64,000 nucleotides of DNA from Flavobacterium kingsejongi (GCF_003076475.1 NZ_CP020919.1:310001-374000); one strand, 5' to 3'. Counted from the stretch's first letter, positions 33,873 to 43,376 are shown. Made by a program: numbers and translations. Notes: generated by a model not told the origin, from the sequence alone.

Positions 33873-34655
33873 ATGAGTAACACTACCCCAATAGGATTAT
33901 TTGATTCCGGAATCGGTGGCACTTCAATATGGGCTGCCATTAATGATCTCCTTCCCCATGAAAATACTATTTATCTTGCTGACAGCAAAAATGCACCCTA
34001 TGGCCAACGGTCTAAAGAAGAGATAATCGCCTTAAGCTGCAAAAACACCGAATACCTACTGAATCAAAATGCAAAGCTTATTGTAGTAGCCTGCAATACT
34101 GCGACCACCAATGCCATAACCGAATTACGGACCTTATACGACGTTCCTTTCATTGGTATTGAACCGGCAATTAAACCTGCAGCAACACACACCAAAACAC
34201 AAATTATAGGTGTATTGGCTACTAAAGGAACCATTAACAGCCAATTATTCAATGCCGCTGTGGCGAAATATAAAAATGTAAAGATCATTGAACAGATTGG
34301 ATTTGGATTGGTTCAGTTAATTGAGAATGGAGACCTGCATTCCCCTGAGATGACGGAATTGCTACAAACCTATTTGGCCCCTATGATCAAAGCCAATATC
34401 GATTATTTAGTACTGGGCTGCACCCACTATCCATACCTGATTCCACAAATCAGGAAGATCATTCCGGAACACGTGAAAATTATTGATTCTGGTGAAGCCG
34501 TAGCACGACAAACCTCATCCATACTCACAGTAAACAATGCTCTAAATTCAGACCCAACCAAAGGCGCTGCATTATTTTATACCAATGCTTCGAAAAAAGT
34601 CCTTTCAGAAATCCTCAATGATTATGAGGCAACAATTTCAGAAAAGGAATTTTAA
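33873..34655 (+). CDS. murI: Glutamate racemase
   Basis: This 260-residue enzyme converts L- to D-glutamate for peptidoglycan. Both catalytic cysteines are visible: Cys74 in VVACNTATTNA and Cys183 in LGCTHYPYL. The N-terminal IGLFDSGIGGTSIW includes the conserved Asp, and ADSKNAPYGQRSKEEI matches the substrate loop. The length is standard. It is separated from the ompH genes by a terminator but follows the same cell-envelope theme. Confidence 0.97.
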   Translation: MSNTTPIGLFDSGIGGTSIWAAINDLLPHENTIYLADSKNAPYGQRSKEEIIALSCKNTEYLLNQNAKLIVVACNTATTNAITELRTLYDVPFIGIEPAIKPAATHTKTQIIGVLATKGTINSQLFNAAVAKYKNVKIIEQIGFGLVQLIENGDLHSPEMTELLQTYLAPMIKANIDYLVLGCTHYPYLIPQIRKIIPEHVKIIDSGEAVARQTSSILTVNNALNSDPTKGAALFYTNASKKVLSEILNDYEATISEKEF

Positions 34656-34662
34656 AAAAAAA

Positions 34663-34693
34663 GCAGTCAGAAAAATCTCCTGACTGCTTTTTT
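34663..34693 (+). terminator. Terminator of murI
   Basis: GCAGTCAG and CTGACTGC form a perfect 8-bp stem around a 9-nt loop; A-run before and six T after. It begins 8 nt after the stop. Confidence 0.9.
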
Positions 34694-34788
34694 AATTTTA
34701 TAGGCATTTTAATCAAATAGTTATCCTAATCTATTATTTCATCTCCACTCTCCAGTACAACTATATAAGAGGTGATTTAAGCGGCTTT

Positions 34789-35304
34789 CTATTCCTCCTT
34801 TAGCCAACTTGAATACATCACGTAATTGTTCGAAATACGCTCTATTTCACCTGCAAAATCTGATCGGTCAATGTCTTTCACTTTCTTCGCTGGTACCCCT
34901 GCGTAAATTGTTCCGGATTCTACTATCGTATTTTGTGTAACAACTGCTCCGGCGGCTATTATAGAATTGCTTTCGATAACACAATTATCCATTACAATTG
35001 CCCCCATCCCTATCAATACATTATCCTTAATCGTACAACCGTGAACGATGGCATTATGCCCTATTGAAACATTATTTCCAATCACAGTCGGGTGTTTAAG
35101 ATAGGTACAATGGATTACTGCACCATCCTGTATATTTACCTTATTTCCAATTTTTATAAAATGTACATCTCCGCGTATAACAGCGTTGAACCATACACTA
35201 CAGGAATCACCAAAGGTTACATCCCCAATAATTGTAGCATTTTCTGCTACATAACAGTCCTGTGGTATTACAGGCGTTTTTCCGTTTACAGTTTTTATCA
35301 GCAT
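34789..35304 (-). CDS. Gamma carbonic anhydrase-like hexapeptide-repeat protein
   Basis: This 171-residue left-handed beta-helix protein shows successive hexapeptide turns: NATIIGDVTFGDSCSVWFNA, VIRGDVHFIKIGNKVNIQDG, NNVSIGHNAIVHGCTIKDNV, LIGMGAIVMDNCVIESNSII. The metal-ligand histidines expected for gamma-CA/YrdA proteins fit at GAVIHCT, SIGHNA and IVHGC. Activity cannot be assured, because many YrdA-type members lack measurable carbonic anhydrase activity. A single small gene between two terminators, transcribed alone. Confidence 0.88.
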   Translation of the reverse strand: MLIKTVNGKTPVIPQDCYVAENATIIGDVTFGDSCSVWFNAVIRGDVHFIKIGNKVNIQDGAVIHCTYLKHPTVIGNNVSIGHNAIVHGCTIKDNVLIGMGAIVMDNCVIESNSIIAAGAVVTQNTIVESGTIYAGVPAKKVKDIDRSDFAGEIERISNNYVMYSSWLKEE

Positions 35305-35313
35305 AATTTTTTT

Positions 35314-35345
35314 AAATAAAAACGTCCCGGCACAAAGCCAGGACG
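35314..35345 (-). terminator. Terminator of the T9SS cargo-PorP operon
   Basis: In minus-strand RNA, CGUCCUGGC pairs with GCCGGGACG over 9 bp (one G-U pair) with a UUUGU loop, followed by UUUUUAUUU. The G-U pair exists only in the minus orientation, which supports that direction. Confidence 0.88.
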
Positions 35346-35366
35346 GAATTAATAGTAACCTTAAAA

Positions 35367-36356
35367 TTAATTAACTGCAGGGCAGTTACAATCAAACTTT
35401 TCTTTCTTGCAAAACAGATTGATACCCAAAGTGATTTGGTGGAATCCTCCTGTATCAAACTTCACATTTCCTGTAACATGTGAATAAGTGTATGCAAACA
35501 TGAAATTTTTATAATTGATCCCCACTATAGGAGTAATATATTGCATTTTTTGGTCTGCCACTCCATTACCATCAAGGTATTGAGCTCCATCTAAACTTCT
35601 CCGGTAGGATAATCCTCCCCATAGTTTTCCAAAGTCCATATCCTTATACAGTTTCAAATTGATATCGAATGATTTTTCTTTCGTTTTGTCAGTGTATTGG
35701 AATAAAACGGAAGGTTCCCATTGCAGGCTTTTGCCATATCCAAAAACATAACCAGCACTAAAAAGGTATTTTCTTAAATTATCAGATTCAAAATCGGAAT
35801 AGATTTCTCTCTTATTGGATGCGATATTCTTAACTGTGAAATGAGTATAAAAATCAAGGTAGTTATATGAAGCACCAACATCAATATTGAAATAAGAATC
35901 TTTTTGGATCGAACCATAAATATTAGGATCAAAATCAGGACCAAAACTGGACTCATCCAATTGACTTTGCACCAAACCTGCACTCATACCGAAAGACAAC
36001 TGATTTAAATCATAATCTCCTCTTGAAAACTTAATATGGTGGGCATAGGTAATTTTCCCTCCTTTTTGAGAATGATACCCATTTTTATCATTAAACAGGA
36101 TAACACCAATTCCGGACTGCTCCCCCACTCTCGCATTGAAACTCAATGTCTGAAGCTGTGGCGCATCATCCTGCCCAAACCATTGCTGCCGGGCTGTTAA
36201 TCTAATTTTTGCGCAATTTGCGGCACCCGCCATCGATGGGTGGATCAAGTAATAATTATCGGATAGATAATCAGAGTATACGGCTATACCTTCTTGTGAA
36301 AATGACAGTTGTGATAAAAATAGTAATATAACTAAATACCTCTTTTTAAAATTCAT
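35367..36356 (-). CDS. PorP/SprF-family type IX secretion outer-membrane protein
   Basis: This 329-residue protein has the signal peptide MNFKKRYLVILLFLSQLSFS. The mature N terminus has the family pattern YLSDNYYLIHPSMAGAANCA (Y-N-P-A-x-A-G-like), then LTARQQWFGQDDAPQLQTLS. Amphipathic strands follow, with a SYRRSLDGAQYLDGNGV segment, and the end is HQITLGINLFCKKEKFDCNC. In F. johnsoniae SprF is needed to export SprB, and type B sorting domains depend on such PorP/SprF partners. The gene starts 3 nt after the giant type B cargo gene, so a dedicated cargo-partner pair is inferred. The Cys-rich C-terminal tail is unusual for a barrel end. Confidence 0.9.
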   Translation of the reverse strand: MNFKKRYLVILLFLSQLSFSQEGIAVYSDYLSDNYYLIHPSMAGAANCAKIRLTARQQWFGQDDAPQLQTLSFNARVGEQSGIGVILFNDKNGYHSQKGGKITYAHHIKFSRGDYDLNQLSFGMSAGLVQSQLDESSFGPDFDPNIYGSIQKDSYFNIDVGASYNYLDFYTHFTVKNIASNKREIYSDFESDNLRKYLFSAGYVFGYGKSLQWEPSVLFQYTDKTKEKSFDINLKLYKDMDFGKLWGGLSYRRSLDGAQYLDGNGVADQKMQYITPIVGINYKNFMFAYTYSHVTGNVKFDTGGFHQITLGINLFCKKEKFDCNCPAVN

Positions 36357-36359
36357 GGG

Positions 36360-39300
36360 TTATCGTTTTAATGAGAAATGTGCTTTAAATTCTTTTGTTT
36401 GTCCATCTTCTTCAAATGTCACAGTGAACCAGTAATCTGTTGATGGAAGTAGTTGACCGTTGTAGGTTCCATTCCATCCTTCTGAGGTGCTGCTGATTTG
36501 TTTTAGTAATTTGCCGTATCGGTCAAATATATAAATTTTTGCGTTAGGTTGGTTCTCCAGTCCTATAATATTCCAGGTATCGTGGTAACCGTCTCCATTA
36601 GGGGTAAAGTAATGCGGATAGTTGATGGCAATAACCTCTACCGGAGCATTAAAGTCACATCCATTCTGGTCAATTACCTTCACATTATGAACTCCTGGTG
36701 TTACGTTAGTAAACACATTGCTCGTCTGTGGTGTACCTTCATCCAACTGGAATACATAGTCGCCATAACCGCCTGTTACATTCACTGTAAGGGTTTGCTC
36801 ATCAGAGAACGCTCCGCTTACCGTAGTAGTGAATACTGCCGGGCCGGATTGTCCTACTACTGAAACTGGTGACATTAAAGAAACACATCCTGTAGCGGTA
36901 TCTGTTACCTGTACCGTGTAGTCTCCAATTTCACTTGCGGAGTAGGTATTCCCTGTAGCTCCTACAATTGCTATTGTTCCTAAATACCATTGAAAACTAT
37001 GAGTAGCCGTAGTATAACTCGCAGGCTCAATTGTCAATAGTAATTCAGACAATACATTACCATTGGTAGAATCCACACAAATCACTCCCTTACCATTATT
37101 GATAATCGGTTCCGGTAGTTTATTGATGGTAAATACTATCGAAGTAGTAGCCACACATGGAGTCGTAGTCTGACCGTTTACAATACGGATCCAGATCGTA
37201 GTCAAAGGACCAACCATATGCGCTGTTGCATCGGTAATGGCATTCACACCTGCTATAGCATCGGACTCAGAAGTGTGATAGCTTACCGGGAAGTCTGCTG
37301 CCGGAGTTTGTGTACCCCGAACAATAGCATCAAGAGTAGTCAGGTCATAAGCAATCTGGCCATCATTGGTACCGTCTTCATCACACTGGGTAACATCTGC
37401 CGGTTTAGTAGCTACGGCTGCATCTTCAACCAATAAGATCAGGTCTTCAATGCGGATACAACCCGTAGCGTTGTTTACCACTTTTACAGCAATAGTCTGT
37501 TGCGGGATAGTCACATTCTGGTACATATTCGGCAATGCGCCAACACTATTTTGTGCATCTGTAGCATTCAGGTAATACGTTACGGTATAATCTGCAGGAT
37601 CCTGAGGCGGGTCATTCGATCCTAAAATCGTTGGCACATGTCCTGCAAGGTCAAATACCTCCTGCCCATTGCCATCGGTTTCACACATTACAAAGTTCGA
37701 GTTATGAACTGTCGGAAGCGGATTCACTTTCAGAACCAGTTCCACTACTACACCACATCGCCCTGGGCTTAGTGAATTCGTAGCACGAACATAGATCGTA
37801 GTCAATGGTCCTGCCGGATATGCTGTAATCTGAGCTGTTGGGATGGCATTGGTTTCGGCCAAAGCATCTTCCGGTGTCAGGTAGTAACCGAAGGTAAGAT
37901 TCACTTCTGAACCTGCAATAACAGGTTCGTAAGAGGTAAGGTCAAATTCTTCAATACCATCTCCAGGGTTATTGTTATCACACAATTCAAATGGGGCTAC
38001 TGTGGTAGCTACATTTGGAAGTGGAAGGATTACGTAAGTTAAAGTCGTAAAACTGAAACATCCTGTTGCGTTATTGATCACTTTTACGCCAAATGTATGT
38101 GGCCCTAAAGGATAAGCTGCATTATCAAAATGTTGTGGATCGGTAATCAGTCCTGTTCCTGCCTGAGCATCTGCCGGGGTCGGATAGAATTCAAAAGTAT
38201 ACAAGGATACATCGTTTCCTGCTCCTATGATTTCCTGGTTTTTAACCGTGATATCAAAAATCGCACGCCCATTATCATCACAAACATACAATCGTGTTGG
38301 GGCTGTAACTACCGGTGGCAGGTTAACTTTAACATTGAATGTACCGATGTCGAAACAGCCTGTAGCAGTATCTTCAATACGCACCCAGATCGGTTGTGGA
38401 TTTACAGAGTTGATAAAAGCTCCAGGGCTACTGATAGCTGGAACACCTTGTTCCGCATTGGCTAACGAAACATAATAACGGATCGTATAGGTACCACCCG
38501 GATTAGCGGCCTGTATGATTGGTGTCTGAAGGTTCAGGTTAAATGGAGCAAATCCATCCTGATTGGTATCACAAACGGTAAGATCAGATAAAGTTGGAAC
38601 TACCGGAGCAGCTTTCACTTCCAATACAATTGGGAATATACGGAAACAACCGGTATCATCATTTTCGATACGCACCCAGATCGTTTGCATAAAAGCAACT
38701 GAATTCTGGAATGTAGTCTCATCTAAAATACCTGTATTGCCATTTTGGGCATTGGTTTCTGTCTCATAATAGGTAACACTTACTCCTGGAGCACCATCGA
38801 TGATGTCCTGGGTTAAAGTCGTAAGGTCAAAAAATGCATATCCATCGCCATCAGCATCACAAACAGTATAGTTTTCTGTCGGTGGCATTGGTGTTGGGAT
38901 TGGGCTTACCCTTAAATCTAAGAAGGTACGTGATACACATCCTGTAGCAGGATTGGTAACTACGGCTACTATCGTTTGGGCATAAGGCACCTGATTGGTA
39001 TAGATATAAGGTAGTGGCGCCGTTCCTGCATTGGCAGCAGCTTCATCAAAGAAGAATGTAACCACCATGCCTATTTGGGTACCTACGACCTCAGGAACTT
39101 TGGTTCCAAGATCAAAAACCTCTACTCCATCTCCAGAAACATCATCACAAAGCACATAAAGGCTTGGTAAAGTAGCCACCGGAAGTGGATTAACTCTTAA
39201 AATAAGTTGTACAATATCAAAACATCCGGTAGTGTTATGCTCTACACGCACATAAAGCGTCTGAGGATTACTGGTATTTGGATAGGATAGAACATTAAGG

Positions 39301-42300
39301 ATCGGGCTGATATTTCCTACGGCATTCGCCTGGGAAGTAAAATAGCTAACGGTATGCTGCGCCGGATCTAAAGCCCCAAGAATCTCTGGGGTTTTAGTGG
39401 TCAGGTTAAACAGGTGTACCCCGTCAATAGTACCATCATCATCACAAAGCTCATAAGGTGTAGGATCTGTAGCAATTGGTGTAGGATATACGATCAGTTG
39501 CAATTCCACGATATCATAACAAGGGGTCAGCGTAGAATGTACATTCACATAGATGGTCTGAAGCCATGGTGTTACGTTATTGTAAGGTAAAGTCGTATTG
39601 ATCGGGTTGATCGAGTTATCAGCATCTTCCGGTGTTTCATGAAAGGTTACGGTTACTCCGGTGGCTCCACCAGTTACAGCAGCAATTACATCGGCAAGGT
39701 TGAACATACCATAACCGTCACTGTTAGGATCACAATAGGTCAGCGGCTCCGGGGTGATGGCTACCGGACCCGGGATGATCTCCAGTTGTAAGGTCGTTGT
39801 ATCATAACAGGTAGTGGCATCATTTTGCACCCGTACATAAATGGTCTGTGGGTTATTACCATCGCTGGTATATAGTAATGGTAATGGGGAAGTCGCACTA
39901 TCGGCATCGGCCTGGGTGTAGTAATAACTTACTGTCACTCCGGTAGCTCCGCCTGTAATCTCATTATTTTTTGTGGACAGGTTAAATACGGAAACGTTAG
40001 GGTTGATTCCATCGCTACACGCAAATAAAGTTGTTGGCTGCACTACTGTTGGTAGTGGATTAACAATAATATGGAATGATCCTACAGAGAAACATCCTGT
40101 AGCAGTATTCTCTACCCGGAACCAGATAATATCATCCGGACCACCAACATGTGCTGTGGGTACCGCAATAACATTGGTTGCTCCCGTAGCATTAGCCTGG
40201 CTCGTATAATACGTAATCACCATGCCGGTAGCATTTACGATTAACTCTGCATTTTTAGTGGTAAGGTCAAAAACCTCGGTACCATCCCCTGGATTGTCAT
40301 AATCGCAAAGTGCATAATTGGAAACGTTAGTATTGATCAGTGGTCGTGGATCAACTACTAGTACCAAAGTGGTAAATGCCGGACATTGTGGTCCTGTTGG
40401 TGGTGCATTTACATTCACTACACGAACATAAACCGTTTGTGTATTAGGCACAATGTTAGGATATGGTGACGGTAAGGCTAATGATGGGGCTCCCAAAGCC
40501 GCATCGGCCTGGGTAGCATAATAAGACACTACAAGATCTGGGTTACCTCCCGTGATTGCAGCATTGTTATTCGTTAGCATAAACGTTGAGAATCCGTCAT
40601 AATTCAGGTTCTCATCACAAACATGCATTGGAGCAGGATCGAAAATAACGGAAGTAGGGATTACAAAAAGGGTAAAGCTGCTGGTAGCAAAACAGGTAGG
40701 TGTTGAGCCTACTACTCTTACATAGATTACCTCATTGTTGTTTCCGGTATAAGTAGCCGGAGTTCCAATTGCATTGAGCCCAGCATCTGCATCCGCTTGG
40801 TTGTTATAATAAGAAACCGTATAATTCGCTGGATTTTGCCCATTTAATGCCGCAGCATTTTGGCTTGTTAAATTGAAAACACCAATACCATCATTCGGAT
40901 TCTCATCACAAATACTTAAATTCGGTAAAGTACCGATTGTTGTCACTGCGCCGAATATGATTTGGAAACTGCGTGTCGTATGACAGGAGTTCATAAAATC
41001 TTCAATTCGTACATAAATTGTTTCTGTGCCTGGACTCACATAAGTATCATCCGGAAATATTGGGCTAAAGTTGTCGTCGGCATTGGCCTGAGTATGGAAA
41101 TAGCTTACTAAATAATCCCCTGGATTTAATGTTCCCAAAACTACAGGAGTATTTTGCGTTAAGTCAACAGGTGCCGGAGCGGGGGTACAAAACAAAATAT
41201 CATTAGGTTCTGATGCCTGTACTTCTGGATAATATTCTATCGTTACAGAATCTTCCATTTGGCAGGTAGTCCCCGTTTTTACCGCAATTACAGAATAAAC
41301 ACCTTCTATTGTAACGGTATATGTCATTCCTGTTTCAGCTGTCATAAGGACACCATCTTTAAACCATTGGTAAGTGTAATCTGCTCCCAATCCCGGATCT
41401 AAAACAGTCGTTTCACCATAGCACAATGCAGATCCCATACTTGGATCCGTTGGATTTAATACCAAATCATTCCCTAAATTGGCGTGTCCAATATTAAAAG
41501 TTCCAGCACCTAAAAAGATCGCTGAATTGTATCCTGAATCTCTTAAATCGGCAACTACTAATTTTATATGGTATTGATGCCCGGGGACGACAAGTCCTTT
41601 TGCCTTCAGCATTTTCATTTGACCGTCAAAACTTATGGCAGATCCTGCACCATTATATTGTTCAAAATATTGGGGATTTGCACCACCACAACTTGCCCCG
41701 TTATCCCGATGTACGTTGGTTACCAAAATTGGAATATTGGTATTTGGTAAAACGGCCAGGTTAACAGTTGTATTCGGGACACCCGGCGTCATATCGGTAA
41801 GCAAAAATGCAAAAGCATCGGAATAATTACATTCGAAGCTTCCCTGATCATACTCTTCTGAAGCAAAAACGAAATCAAAGCTTAAGCTATCTGTCATTGG
41901 AACAAAATCAAATTCAATCAAACTGGCATTATAAGAGGAATAACTCGTTCCTGCATAATTATTAACCAGTGTCGCTAACGCATTATCTCCTAACCAGGAA
42001 TCAGGGTCGGTACTTGAATAATTGGTTCCGGGACCAGGGACACTTGTCAAGGCACCAGTTGTCAGCACTACTCCGGAAGCCATCGGAAATCCCGGATTTG
42101 TATTCGTAAAATAGCCAATACCGTTATGGCTGCCATAATTTGTACCTGTCCTTGAGGTAATATTGCTTACAACTGCACAAGGTGTATCGATCAATACGTC
42201 TTCAACGAGTTGAGGCACCGTATATGTAGTTGAATTTACATTCATCACCTGAGCGAATCCTTGAGCAAAAAAGAAGAACAAAACAACAAGTAATATTTTT

Positions 42301-42305
42301 TTCAT
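36360..42305 (-). CDS. Giant T9SS type B cargo protein with choice-of-anchor L domain and 14 tandem repeats
   Basis: This 1981-residue secreted protein has the signal peptide MKKILLVVLFFFFAQGFAQ. Residues about 20-275 match a choice-of-anchor L domain (FDFVPMTDSLSFDFVFASEE, YSDAFAFLLTDMTPGVPN). An Ig/PKD-like unit follows, with YQWFKDGVLM. Then come 14 repeats of about 95-100 residues, each with a first-strand Cys in a C-D-x-D-x-D-G-x-x-x-F-D-L pattern, a VSYYxTxADA block and a closing YVRVxNxATGCF. A further Ig-like unit (SFQWYLGTIAIVG) leads to a T9SS type B sorting domain YFTPNGDGYHDTWNI, IYIFDRYGKLLKQ, ending in HFSLKR. It is probably a surface adhesin; that function is inferred. PorP/SprF lies 3 nt downstream. 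Confidence 0.92.
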   Translation of the reverse strand: MKKILLVVLFFFFAQGFAQVMNVNSTTYTVPQLVEDVLIDTPCAVVSNITSRTGTNYGSHNGIGYFTNTNPGFPMASGVVLTTGALTSVPGPGTNYSSTDPDSWLGDNALATLVNNYAGTSYSSYNASLIEFDFVPMTDSLSFDFVFASEEYDQGSFECNYSDAFAFLLTDMTPGVPNTTVNLAVLPNTNIPILVTNVHRDNGASCGGANPQYFEQYNGAGSAISFDGQMKMLKAKGLVVPGHQYHIKLVVADLRDSGYNSAIFLGAGTFNIGHANLGNDLVLNPTDPSMGSALCYGETTVLDPGLGADYTYQWFKDGVLMTAETGMTYTVTIEGVYSVIAVKTGTTCQMEDSVTIEYYPEVQASEPNDILFCTPAPAPVDLTQNTPVVLGTLNPGDYLVSYFHTQANADDNFSPIFPDDTYVSPGTETIYVRIEDFMNSCHTTRSFQIIFGAVTTIGTLPNLSICDENPNDGIGVFNLTSQNAAALNGQNPANYTVSYYNNQADADAGLNAIGTPATYTGNNNEVIYVRVVGSTPTCFATSSFTLFVIPTSVIFDPAPMHVCDENLNYDGFSTFMLTNNNAAITGGNPDLVVSYYATQADAALGAPSLALPSPYPNIVPNTQTVYVRVVNVNAPPTGPQCPAFTTLVLVVDPRPLINTNVSNYALCDYDNPGDGTEVFDLTTKNAELIVNATGMVITYYTSQANATGATNVIAVPTAHVGGPDDIIWFRVENTATGCFSVGSFHIIVNPLPTVVQPTTLFACSDGINPNVSVFNLSTKNNEITGGATGVTVSYYYTQADADSATSPLPLLYTSDGNNPQTIYVRVQNDATTCYDTTTLQLEIIPGPVAITPEPLTYCDPNSDGYGMFNLADVIAAVTGGATGVTVTFHETPEDADNSINPINTTLPYNNVTPWLQTIYVNVHSTLTPCYDIVELQLIVYPTPIATDPTPYELCDDDGTIDGVHLFNLTTKTPEILGALDPAQHTVSYFTSQANAVGNISPILNVLSYPNTSNPQTLYVRVEHNTTGCFDIVQLILRVNPLPVATLPSLYVLCDDVSGDGVEVFDLGTKVPEVVGTQIGMVVTFFFDEAAANAGTAPLPYIYTNQVPYAQTIVAVVTNPATGCVSRTFLDLRVSPIPTPMPPTENYTVCDADGDGYAFFDLTTLTQDIIDGAPGVSVTYYETETNAQNGNTGILDETTFQNSVAFMQTIWVRIENDDTGCFRIFPIVLEVKAAPVVPTLSDLTVCDTNQDGFAPFNLNLQTPIIQAANPGGTYTIRYYVSLANAEQGVPAISSPGAFINSVNPQPIWVRIEDTATGCFDIGTFNVKVNLPPVVTAPTRLYVCDDNGRAIFDITVKNQEIIGAGNDVSLYTFEFYPTPADAQAGTGLITDPQHFDNAAYPLGPHTFGVKVINNATGCFSFTTLTYVILPLPNVATTVAPFELCDNNNPGDGIEEFDLTSYEPVIAGSEVNLTFGYYLTPEDALAETNAIPTAQITAYPAGPLTTIYVRATNSLSPGRCGVVVELVLKVNPLPTVHNSNFVMCETDGNGQEVFDLAGHVPTILGSNDPPQDPADYTVTYYLNATDAQNSVGALPNMYQNVTIPQQTIAVKVVNNATGCIRIEDLILLVEDAAVATKPADVTQCDEDGTNDGQIAYDLTTLDAIVRGTQTPAADFPVSYHTSESDAIAGVNAITDATAHMVGPLTTIWIRIVNGQTTTPCVATTSIVFTINKLPEPIINNGKGVICVDSTNGNVLSELLLTIEPASYTTATHSFQWYLGTIAIVGATGNTYSASEIGDYTVQVTDTATGCVSLMSPVSVVGQSGPAVFTTTVSGAFSDEQTLTVNVTGGYGDYVFQLDEGTPQTSNVFTNVTPGVHNVKVIDQNGCDFNAPVEVIAINYPHYFTPNGDGYHDTWNIIGLENQPNAKIYIFDRYGKLLKQISSTSEGWNGTYNGQLLPSTDYWFTVTFEEDGQTKEFKAHFSLKR

Positions 42306-42400
42306 AAACGAATGATTAAAAATGTCAGTAAAAACAGGGCATTAAATAAAATTATCGAACCACAATGATAAGGTAATATTAATTTATTCTATAAAAAAAC

Positions 42401-42408
42401 CAAATATA
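42401..42408 (-). promoter_or_regulatory. -7 promoter element for the giant T9SS cargo gene
   Basis: On the minus strand TATATTTG matches TAnnTTTG, about 96 nt before the ATG at 42305. No TTG is found at the -33 distance. It is divergent from the nfu promoter elements. Confidence 0.4.
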
Positions 42409-42423
42409 GATATTCGCAGAAAA

Positions 42424-42440
42424 TATCTTTGTTAAATTTG
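42424..42440 (+). promoter_or_regulatory. Two overlapping -7 elements before the Nfu gene
   Basis: TATCTTTG (42424-42431) and TAAATTTG (42433-42440) both match TAnnTTTG, 27 and 18 nt before the ATG at 42458. No -33 TTG is apparent for either. Confidence 0.45.
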
Positions 42441-42457
42441 TAAAAAAAACAAAATAA

Positions 42458-43357
42458 ATGATCACTGTTAAAATAAATACGACACAAAACCCTGCTATAC
42501 TTAAGTTCGAACTTCCAGACTTCATTACCAAAAATGAAAACTTTGAATTCAAAAATATTGACGAAGCTGGAGATTCTCCCCTTGCCAAACAACTCTTTTA
42601 CCTTCCTTTTGTAAAGACCGTTTATATCTCTGGTAATTTTATTGCTATCGAACGTTACAGTATCGTGGAATGGGAAGATGTTCAGGAAGCTGTTGCAGAA
42701 CAAATAGAGAAATTCGTGAATGATGGCGGACAGATTATCACTAAGAAAGAAACGGAAACTAAAAAATCCCCTATTACAATTTACGCAGAAAGCACGCCGA
42801 ACCCATCAGTAATGAAATTTGTCGCCAGTAAAATGCTGACTAAAAATGCTGTGGAATACAAAAATATCGACGAAACCAAATCGTCTCCATTAGCTGCAGA
42901 ACTTTTCAAATTTCCTTTTGTAAAAGAAATTTTTATAGATGAAAATTACATTTCTATTTCTAAATATGCGGTTAGCGAATGGAGTGAAATCACATTGGAA
43001 CTGCGCAGTTTTATCAAACAGTTTATCGAAGATGGAAAAACGGTGATTGATGAAACTTTATATGTAAAGACACCACAACAGGAAAAACAAGTAGAACACA
43101 ACTTTGATAACCTGGATGTCACATCTCAGCAGATCATAAATATACTGGAAGAATATGTAAAACCTGCGGTTGCTGCCGATGGTGGGAACATTATTTTTGA
43201 TTCTTATGACGAAAGTGATAAAAGAGTGAAAGTAGTATTACAAGGTGCTTGTAGCGGTTGTCCTTCTTCTACATTCACCTTAAAAAGTGGTATTGAGAAC
43301 ATGTTAAAGGATATGCTTAATGACAATGATATCAAAGTTGAAGCAATAAACGGATAA
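42458..43357 (+). CDS. Nfu-type Fe-S scaffold/carrier with duplicated N-terminal domain
   Basis: This 299-residue protein ends in a NifU C-terminal domain. The iron-sulfur CxxC is in VVLQGACSGCPSSTFTLKSG, preceded by YVKPAVAADGGNIIFD. Upstream there are two Nfu_N domains in tandem. The first (about residues 1-85) has TTQNPAILKFELPDF and KNIDEAGDSPLAKQLFYLPF. The second (about residues 100-190) has STPNPSVMKFVASKML and KNIDETKSSPLAAELFKFPF. Most Nfu proteins have one such domain. It delivers Fe-S clusters to client enzymes. A terminator directly follows the gene. Confidence 0.93.
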   Translation: MITVKINTTQNPAILKFELPDFITKNENFEFKNIDEAGDSPLAKQLFYLPFVKTVYISGNFIAIERYSIVEWEDVQEAVAEQIEKFVNDGGQIITKKETETKKSPITIYAESTPNPSVMKFVASKMLTKNAVEYKNIDETKSSPLAAELFKFPFVKEIFIDENYISISKYAVSEWSEITLELRSFIKQFIEDGKTVIDETLYVKTPQQEKQVEHNFDNLDVTSQQIINILEEYVKPAVAADGGNIIFDSYDESDKRVKVVLQGACSGCPSSTFTLKSGIENMLKDMLNDNDIKVEAING

Positions 43358-43376
43358 ATTCCCAACATTAAAGCTA

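Noticed and set aside
37100..41300. Tandem-repeat array or mobile element within the giant T9SS gene
   Set aside because: The repetition is at the protein-domain level with strongly diverged DNA; it is one uninterrupted coding sequence.
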